A stretch of 45,917 nt of DNA from Nocardioidaceae bacterium (lineage in GTDB: Bacteria; Actinomycetota; Actinomycetes; Propionibacteriales; Nocardioidaceae). Each line of letters starts with the position of its first letter. Positions within the stretch are counted from its first letter, which is position 1. This document shows, one piece after another, positions 41,015 through 45,917 of the stretch. The DNA lies in NCBI GenBank assembly GCA_009780515.1, contig WQZX01000018.1, positions 1 through 45,917 of the forward strand. The letters are read 5' to 3'. A program made the position numbers and the translations under genes. The notes below the pieces were generated by a model. It did no database searches, was not told the origin of the DNA, and worked only from the letters and a program-made list of their open reading frames with translations.

Positions 41015-42297
41015 CGCCGGTGGTCGAGGAGGTCGCGCAGCGACCGTCTCGAGACCCGGGCCGGGCAGCGGTCGAGCGGGTGTTCAGAGAGGAGCACGGC
41101 CGCCTGGTCGCCGCCCTGGTACGCCGCTTCGGCGACCTCGACCTCGCCGAGGACATGGCCGCCGAGGCACTGGTCGTCGCGCTCGAGCGCTGGCCGGCCG
41201 ACGGCGTACCTCCCAATCCCGGCGGGTGGCTCACGACGACGGCCGCCCGGCGCGGGATCGACCGGATCCGTCGCGAGCGGCAGCGCGACGCGAAGCACCA
41301 GGCGGCGGCGATGATCGAGGACGACACGCCTCCCGAGCCGACCGGGCCGGTGGAGGACGACCGGCTCCGGCTGATCTTCACCTGCTGCCACCCGGCGCTG
41401 GCGCCGGAGGCGCGGGTGGCACTGACGCTGCGGATGCTGGGTGGCCTGACCGTGCCGGACATCGCGCGGGCGTTCCTGGTGCGCGAGACGACGATGGGCC
41501 AGCGGATCAGCAGGGCGAAGGCGAAGATCAAGGCTGCCGGCATCCCGTTCCGCGTGCCCTCCGCCGAGGACCTGCCCGAGCGGGTGTCCGCGGTGCTCGC
41601 GGTGATCTACCTGGTCTTCAACGAGGGCTACCTCGCGGGTGCCGGCGACGACCCGGTCAGCCGCGACCTCACCGACGAGGCGATCCGGCTCTGCCGGCAG
41701 CTGCGCGAGCTCCTGCCCGACGACGGCGAGGTCATCGGTCTGCTGGCGCTGATGCTGCTCATCGACGCCCGCCGGGCCGCGCGCGTCTCGGCCTCGGGCG
41801 AGCTCGTCACCCTCGAGGAGCAGGATCGCGGCGGCTGGGACCGCGACCTGATCGCTGCCGGTCACGCCCTCGTCCGGGAGCGGATCAACGCGGTGGCGCG
41901 CACGGGTGAGCGGCCCGGCCCCTACCAGCTGATGGCCGCCATCAACGCGGTCCACACCGACGCGCCGTCGGTCCGCGACACCGACTGGTCGCAGGTGGTC
42001 GCCCTCTACGACCAGCTGTACGCCGTCCAGCCCACCCCGGTCGTCGCGCTCAACCGGGCCGTCGCAGTCGCCGAGCTCGACGGGCCCGCGGTGGCGCTCG
42101 CGCTCGTCGACCACCCGGCGATCGCCGTACCCCTCGAGGGCTACCACGCCTGGCACGCCACCCGCGCCGACCTGCTGCGCCGGCTCGGCCGCGGCGCCGA
42201 GGCCGCCCGGGAGTACGACGCCGCCATCGCCGCCACCGACAACTCCGCCGAACGCGCGCATCTCGGGAGGCGCCGCGACCAGCTGGTGATCGCCTAG
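41011..42297 (+). CDS. ECF42-type RNA polymerase sigma factor with TPR-like domain
   Basis: A 428-residue sigma factor. Region 2 is EEHGRLVAALVRRFGDLDLAEDMAAEALVVALERWP, region 4 includes GGLTVPDIARAFLVRETTMGQRISRAK, and the long C-terminal part (about 190-428) has the helical repeats of DUF6596 (AVIYLVFNEGYLAG, LALMLLIDARRAAR, VVALNRAVAVAELDGP). This is the ECF42 pattern, in which no anti-sigma factor is known and the C-terminal domain is needed for activity. It is coupled by a 4-base overlap to the YCII gene. Its TAG stop forms the start of the next gene's -10. Confidence 0.92.
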   Translation: MTPVVEEVAQRPSRDPGRAAVERVFREEHGRLVAALVRRFGDLDLAEDMAAEALVVALERWPADGVPPNPGGWLTTTAARRGIDRIRRERQRDAKHQAAAMIEDDTPPEPTGPVEDDRLRLIFTCCHPALAPEARVALTLRMLGGLTVPDIARAFLVRETTMGQRISRAKAKIKAAGIPFRVPSAEDLPERVSAVLAVIYLVFNEGYLAGAGDDPVSRDLTDEAIRLCRQLRELLPDDGEVIGLLALMLLIDARRAARVSASGELVTLEEQDRGGWDRDLIAAGHALVRERINAVARTGERPGPYQLMAAINAVHTDAPSVRDTDWSQVVALYDQLYAVQPTPVVALNRAVAVAELDGPAVALALVDHPAIAVPLEGYHAWHATRADLLRRLGRGAEAAREYDAAIAATDNSAERAHLGRRRDQLVIA

Positions 42298-42300
42298 GTT
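42295..42300 (+). promoter_or_regulatory. -10 hexamer formed by the sigma factor stop codon
   Basis: TAGGTT begins with the TAG stop of the ECF42-type gene and lies exactly 6 bases before the GTG of the M3 peptidase gene. The same hexamer and spacing precede tmk. Confidence 0.5.
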
Positions 42301-42306
42301 GGCGAG

Positions 42307-44256
42307 GTGACCATCGAGCCGATCTCGCTGCCCGCCGACGACTGGACCACCTGGCTGGAGGAGCGTGCGAGCGAGCAGCTCGACCGGGCGAGGGCCCTCA
42401 TCGAAGAGGTCCGATCGGCCGACACCTCGCGGCCGCTGGACGTCGTACGGCTCTGGGACCGCGCGCACGGCCACCTCGGCAACGCGATGGCCGCGGGCTA
42501 CCTCCTCGGTGAGGTGCACCCGGACCCCGACGTGCGCGAGCTGGCCGACCGGGTCGCGCAGGACGCGGAGCGGCTGTCCACGCAGTGGAGCCTCGACCGC
42601 GGCCTGTACGACGTCGTCGCGGTGCTCGACGAGCAGGCGCTGGCCGACGACCCGCTCGCCGCGCGGATGCTCGCGAAGGTGCGCCAGGACTTCAAGCGCT
42701 CGGGCGTCGACCTCGACGACGCCACTCGCGCGCGGATCGCCGCGATCCAGGAGCGGATGGTCGAGCTGGACCAGGAGTTCGGCAAGGCGATCCGCGAGGA
42801 CGTCCGCACGGTCGGCGTCGCGCCCGAGCGCCTGGCCGGGCTGCCCGACGACTGGCGCGAGGCCCACCCGGCGGGCGAGGACGGACTGGTCGCGGTGAGC
42901 ACCGACTACCCCGACTTCGTACCCGTCCGCACCTTCGCCGAGGACCGCGACCTCCGCCGCGACCTGTCCGTCGCCTTCCTCGATCGGGGCTGGCCCCGGA
43001 CGGAGCCGATGCTGACCGAGCTCTTCGACCTGCGCCAGGAGCTCGCCACGACCGTGGGCTATCCCGACTGGCCGTCGTACGACGCCGAGATCAAGATGAT
43101 CGGCTCCGGCCCGGCGATACCCGAGTTCGTCGATCGGATCGCCGCGGCCGCGCAGGAGGCGATGGAGCGCGACCTGGCGGTGCTGCTGGAGCGCTACCGG
43201 CGCGACTTCCCCGAGGCCAGCGCGATCGAGTACTTCGACTCGGCGTACTACCAGGAGCTCGTCCGCCGCGAGAGGTACGACGTCGACGGCCAGCGCGTGC
43301 GCGGCTACTTCGACTTCCCGAAGGTCCGGCAGGGTCTGCTCGAGGTGACCGGCCGCCTGTTCGGGCTCCGCTACGAACGGGTCGACGTCCCGGTCTGGCA
43401 TGACGAGGTCGCGTCGTACGACGTGTTCCCTGCCGACGGCGGCTCGACCGCCGGACGGCTGGGCCGGATCTACCTCGACCTGCATCCGCGCGACGGCAAG
43501 TACAAGCACGCCGCGCAGTTCCCGCTCGTCAACGGTGTCGCGGGGGAGCAGATGGCCGAGGGTGTGCTGGTGTGCAACTTCTCCCGTGGGCTGATGGAGC
43601 ACGACCACGTGGTCACGCTGTTCCACGAGTTCGGCCACCTGCTCCACCATGTGCTGGGCGGACAGGGCCGATGGCACCGGCTGTCCGGCGTCGCGACCGA
43701 GCGGGACTTCGTCGAGGCGCCCAGCCAGATGCTGGAGGAGTGGGCCTGGGACGCCGAGGTGCTGCGCACCTTCGCCTCCGACGCCGCGGGCGAGCCGATC
43801 CCGGCCGACCTGGTCGAGGCGATGCGCGCCGGCGACGACTGCGGCAAGGGGATCCAGGCCCGGACCCAGATGTTCTGCGCGGCGATCTCGTACTGGTTCC
43901 ACGCCGACCGAGCACGGCCTGCGGCAGCGGTGCCGGACCTGACCGGGCGGATGCGCGAGCTGCAGGAGCGCTACTCGCCGCTGCCCTACCTCGACGGCAC
44001 GCACATGTTCGCGAGCTTCGGCCATCTCGGCGGCTACAGCTCGGCGTACTACACCTACATGTGGTCGCTGGTCATCGCGAAGGACATGTTCAACGCCTTC
44101 GACGCCGCCGGCGACCTGTTCGACGCCGACGTGGCCGGTCGCTACCGCGACCGGGTGCTGGCCCGTGGCGGGGAGGCGGATGCCGCCGACCTGGTCGCCG
44201 ACTTCCTCGGCCGGCCCTCGTCCTTCGACGCGTACGCCGCCTGGCTGGCCCGCTGA
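42307..44256 (+). CDS. M3 family metallopeptidase (oligopeptidase-like)
   Basis: A 649-residue cytoplasmic zinc peptidase of the thimet oligopeptidase/Dcp family that degrades short peptides. The zinc motif is HEFGH (His440, Glu441, His444), with the third ligand Glu470 in DFVEAPSQMLEEW. The late substrate-binding motif reads FGHLGGYSSAYYTYMWS, the Gly-Tyr-rich loop known in the family. Length is normal and no signal peptide is present. GTG 42307 lies 6 bases after TAGGTT. Two palindromes follow the stop codon. Confidence 0.94.
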   Translation: MTIEPISLPADDWTTWLEERASEQLDRARALIEEVRSADTSRPLDVVRLWDRAHGHLGNAMAAGYLLGEVHPDPDVRELADRVAQDAERLSTQWSLDRGLYDVVAVLDEQALADDPLAARMLAKVRQDFKRSGVDLDDATRARIAAIQERMVELDQEFGKAIREDVRTVGVAPERLAGLPDDWREAHPAGEDGLVAVSTDYPDFVPVRTFAEDRDLRRDLSVAFLDRGWPRTEPMLTELFDLRQELATTVGYPDWPSYDAEIKMIGSGPAIPEFVDRIAAAAQEAMERDLAVLLERYRRDFPEASAIEYFDSAYYQELVRRERYDVDGQRVRGYFDFPKVRQGLLEVTGRLFGLRYERVDVPVWHDEVASYDVFPADGGSTAGRLGRIYLDLHPRDGKYKHAAQFPLVNGVAGEQMAEGVLVCNFSRGLMEHDHVVTLFHEFGHLLHHVLGGQGRWHRLSGVATERDFVEAPSQMLEEWAWDAEVLRTFASDAAGEPIPADLVEAMRAGDDCGKGIQARTQMFCAAISYWFHADRARPAAAVPDLTGRMRELQERYSPLPYLDGTHMFASFGHLGGYSSAYYTYMWSLVIAKDMFNAFDAAGDLFDADVAGRYRDRVLARGGEADAADLVADFLGRPSSFDAYAAWLAR

Positions 44257-44260
44257 GTGG

Positions 44261-44292
44261 CGGTAATTCACTGGGTTCCCAGTGAATTACCG
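44261..44292. repeat. Palindrome A between convergent M3 and YceI genes
   Basis: Fifteen-base perfect arms (left CGGTAATTCACTGGG) around a TT loop. It starts 5 bases after the peptidase stop. The inner 20 bases are shared exactly, but for one A/T pair, with palindrome B. Likely a terminator for the peptidase gene. Confidence 0.88.
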
Positions 44293-44317
44293 ACCTCTGG
44301 AGGGAAATTTCGCGCCA

Positions 44318-44359
44318 AAGCCGGGTATTTCACTGGGTTCCCAGTGAAATACCCGGCTT
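44318..44359. repeat. Palindrome B between convergent M3 and YceI genes
   Basis: Twenty-base perfect arms (left AAGCCGGGTATTTCACTGGG) around a TT loop. It ends 13 bases from the yceI stop and probably terminates that gene. It shares the core TTCACTGGGTTCCCAGTGAA with palindrome A, so the pair looks like two copies of one element. Confidence 0.88.
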
Positions 44360-44372
44360 GGTGACGACGCGA

Positions 44373-44933
44373 TCAGGCGGTCTTGATCGCCGAGATGTCG
44401 AACTCGAGCTTGATCCTGTCCGAGACGAGCACGCCGCCGGTCTCGAGCGCAGCGTTCCAGGTCAGGCCGAAGTCCTTGCGGTTGACGGTGGTGTCGCCCT
44501 CGAAGCCCACGCGGATGTTGCCGAACGGGTCCTTGGCGGAGCCCTCGAACTCGAACTCGATGGTGATCGACCTGGTCTCGCCCTTGACGGTGAAGTCGCC
44601 GGTGACCTCCCAGTCCTCGCCGTCGCGCTTGACCTCGGTCGAGGTGAACGTCCACTCGGGGAACTTCTCGACGTCGAAGAAGTCGGCGGAGGTCAGGTGG
44701 CCGTCACGGTCGGCGCTGCCGGTCTTCACCGACGCCGGGTTGATCGTGACGCTCACCGTGGAGTTGGCCGGGTTGTCCTCGTCGATGTGGGCCGTGCCGC
44801 TCCAGTCCTCGAAGTGGCCGCGCACCTTGGTCACCATCGCGTGGCGCGCGATGAACTGGACCTGGCTGTGCGAGGTGTCGATCGTGTAGTCGCCGGTCAG
44901 GCTGTCGACGGCGGGAGTGGTCTGGTCGGACAT
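44373..44933 (-). CDS. YceI family protein
   Basis: A 186-residue lipocalin-like beta-barrel protein that in relatives binds polyisoprenoid lipids. DYTIDTSHSQVQFIARHAMVTKVRGHF is the conserved start, PEWTFTSTEVKRDGEDWEVTGDFTVKG the middle and RKDFGLTWNAALETGGVLVSDRIKLEFDISA the typical end. There is no signal peptide, so it is cytoplasmic, as many actinobacterial members are. GAGGAG lies about 7 bases before ATG 44933. Physiological ligand unknown. Confidence 0.93.
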   Translation of the reverse strand: MSDQTTPAVDSLTGDYTIDTSHSQVQFIARHAMVTKVRGHFEDWSGTAHIDEDNPANSTVSVTINPASVKTGSADRDGHLTSADFFDVEKFPEWTFTSTEVKRDGEDWEVTGDFTVKGETRSITIEFEFEGSAKDPFGNIRVGFEGDTTVNRKDFGLTWNAALETGGVLVSDRIKLEFDISAIKTA

Positions 44934-45051
44934 GCTGTCTCCTCGGTGAGAGTGTCGGAACGGATTGGTTGAAGTCTCAACCAGCCTAACCGGAGTCCAT
45001 GACGGGCTATTCCGTCCGACGCGAATTTCTCGCGAACTCTCCCGGGGATCG

Positions 45052-45098
45052 CCACCGGCCGCGGCGCCTCCCCGATCGGGAGGCGCCGCGGCCGGTGG
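45052..45098 (-). terminator. Strong terminator of the 43-residue protein gene
   Basis: A 21-base-pair perfect stem (45052-45072 with 45078-45098) with a 5-base loop CGATC lies 17 bases after the TGA of the small leftward gene. It would also insulate the yceI gene. Confidence 0.85.
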
Positions 45099-45115
45099 CT
45101 CGAAGGTCTGCAGTG

Positions 45116-45247
45116 TCAGGCAGCGTGACTGGTCGGCGCCTGTGCCTGGCCGACCGTGATCCAGCACGCCTCCATGTGGGTGCGGCCGTTCGCGTCGGTC
45201 ACCGGCAGCCACCGCATCTCCAGGCGGTCTTCCTTGGTGTCGTACAT
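45116..45247 (-). CDS. Conserved-looking 43-residue small protein
   Basis: A short reading frame with strong gene signals: AGGAGGTGA directly upstream of ATG 45247 (6-7 bases) and a 21-base-pair terminator just after the stop. The product is MYDTKEDRLEMRWLPVTDA, then NGRTHMEACWITVGQAQ and a short APTSHAA end. It is hydrophilic, with no membrane segment, and the MRWLPVTD..GRTHMEACW core with two Trp and one Cys looks like a small beta hairpin domain. Function unknown. It lies between the yceI gene and the 87-residue gene and has its own transcript by these signals. Confidence 0.8.
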   Translation of the reverse strand: MYDTKEDRLEMRWLPVTDANGRTHMEACWITVGQAQAPTSHAA

Positions 45248-45415
45248 GAGTCACCTCCTGTTCACTTTCTGTTAACCAAGGTAGCACCAACTCCACCCTG
45301 GGACCACTCGACCGCCCGATCGTCGCATGAGCGCTCCACTCCGACCCGCGGCATCCCCCTATGACGCCGCCCGCGCCCCACCCCAGGCTGACCGCCGCCT
45401 CCCCCGGCCAAGACG

Positions 45416-45447
45416 CCACTTCTTGCCCGATATCGGGCAAGAAGTGG
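45416..45447. repeat. 32-base perfect palindrome in a divergent spacer
   Basis: Two exact 16-base arms (left CCACTTCTTGCCCGAT) with no loop. It lies between the small leftward gene (start 45247) and the rightward 87-residue gene (start 45481), where no upstream gene ends, so a terminator role is unlikely. A protein-binding site or dispersed repeat is more plausible. Confidence 0.85.
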
Positions 45448-45480
45448 ACAAAGCCACCGGTCTACCCGCACGATCTGCCC

Positions 45481-45744
45481 ATGCCGGTCGATCAGCAGCT
45501 CCTCGCGCACGTCATGGCCGGCACCGGCCTGACCTCGGCCGAGGCGACCCGACTGGTCGAGGACGTGGTCGCGTTCCACCGCGAGCCGGTCGCGGACGTC
45601 GTACGACGCCGGCACGCCGAGCTGCGTCGCAGCGGGCTGCGCAACGAGCAGATCTTCACCCGCCTGCGCGCCGAGCTCGCCGAGCGCGTCGTCGCGGCGC
45701 CCGACCTCTCCGAGCGGCAGCTGCGCCGCCTCATCTACAGCTAG
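45481..45744 (+). CDS. Hypothetical 87-residue helical protein
   Basis: Family not recognised. From ATG 45481 the product is 87 residues, almost wholly helical: an N-terminal helix LLAHVMAGTG, LTSAEATRLVEDVVAFHRE, a central basic helix DVVRRRHAELRRSGL, and RNEQIFTRLRAELAERVV, ending RQLRRLIYS. No signal or membrane segment. The frame also stays open to ATG 45361, but that would translate the 32-base palindrome and looks non-coding. It precedes glmS by 73 bases. Charge pattern suggests nucleic-acid or protein binding, which is only a guess. Confidence 0.75.
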   Translation: MPVDQQLLAHVMAGTGLTSAEATRLVEDVVAFHREPVADVVRRRHAELRRSGLRNEQIFTRLRAELAERVVAAPDLSERQLRRLIYS

Positions 45745-45817
45745 TGGCGTGCGCCAACCGTTCAATGATCTCTGACACGCGTCACTAGATCCCGGACCCA
45801 ACGAAAGGGCCTCTCCC

Positions 45818-45917
45818 ATGTGCGGCATCGTCGGATACATCGGCAACCAGCAGGCGGCCCCGCTGCTCCTCGAGGGACTCACCCGCCTCGAGCACCGGGG
45901 CTACGACTCCGCCGGCA
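45818..45917 (+). CDS. glmS: Glucosamine-fructose-6-phosphate aminotransferase, N-terminal part
   Basis: The gene runs off the window; 33 residues are visible. [20 protein letters not shown] with Cys2 as nucleophile and [10 protein letters not shown] are the unmistakable start of the glutaminase domain of GlmS, which makes glucosamine 6-phosphate for peptidoglycan and mycothiol synthesis. GAAAGGG lies about 8 bases before ATG. No glmS ribozyme is seen in the short spacer, in line with its absence from actinobacteria. Confidence 0.96.
   Translation, partial: MCGIVGYIGNQQAAPLLLEGLTRLEHRGYDSAG

Noticed and set aside
40873..44271. A 1132-codon open frame on the minus strand
   Set aside because: Antisense shadow of the ECF42 and M3 peptidase genes, both of which have clear motifs and proper starts.
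24636..45117. Mobile island around the vapBC genes
   Set aside because: No integrase, transposase, attachment repeat or change in base composition is visible near the toxin-antitoxin pair.
45745..45817. glmS ribozyme upstream of glmS
   Set aside because: The spacer is only 73 bases, and I see no pairing pattern of the ribozyme core.

Overview
This window comes from a high-GC actinobacterium. Codon third positions are almost all G or C, GTG starts are common, mycothiol/F420-type enzyme families occur, and gene content resembles the Nocardioides/Nocardioidaceae group. The genus is an inference from gene content, not proven. No ribosomal RNA, CRISPR array, transposase or prophage gene is visible. 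No gene-free gap exceeds about 260 bases.

Layout. 1-3874: a replication cluster (end of topA, tmk, holB) followed by a lipoprotein peptidase. A tRNA-Thr(CGU) lies at 3966-4041. 4173-10808: a run of exported proteins on one strand (an 891-residue putative glycosidase, an SGNH-hydrolase lipoprotein, a calcineurin-like phosphatase, and a two-module repeat protein with a Gly-Thr linker). 10810-14186: nitroreductase and TetR regulator, divergent from an F420-type (LLM) oxidoreductase coupled to a dienoyl-CoA-isomerase-like crotonase. 14232-19800: small enzymes, a hypothetical protein, then a DUF3556-like membrane protein paired with a phytoene-desaturase-like FAD enzyme. 20089-24635: MFS carrier plus a GH65 phosphorylase/HAD phosphosugar mutase operon. 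24736-27370: two cytochromes P450. 27420-31497: EamA exporter with divergent LysR, then ROK regulator with divergent TauD-type dioxygenase. 31661-32270: a VapBC toxin-antitoxin pair. 32279-35649: SigJ-like sigma factor, VOC and DinB proteins, ThrE exporter. 35646-39037: DUF4232 lipoprotein and a three-gene polar amino acid ABC importer. 39209-42297: MFS exporter, then a YCII protein coupled to an ECF42-type sigma factor. 42307-45917: M3 peptidase, YceI protein, a 43-residue protein not previously listed among longer reading frames, an 87-residue hypothetical protein and the start of glmS.

Two features cut across the genes. First, many genes have a TANNNT hexamer exactly 6-7 bases before the start codon, the signature of leaderless transcription; in two cases the upstream gene's TAG stop codon is the start of that hexamer. 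Second, the intergenic spaces hold several perfect or near-perfect long palindromes (447-484, 39040-39216, 44261-44292, 44318-44359, 45052-45098, 45416-45447). Some fit terminators, but at least one lies in a divergent spacer where no terminator is expected. These palindromes, especially the 177-base one between convergent genes, and the duplicated-module secreted protein are the least explained parts of the window. I found no clear new defence or biosynthetic system.
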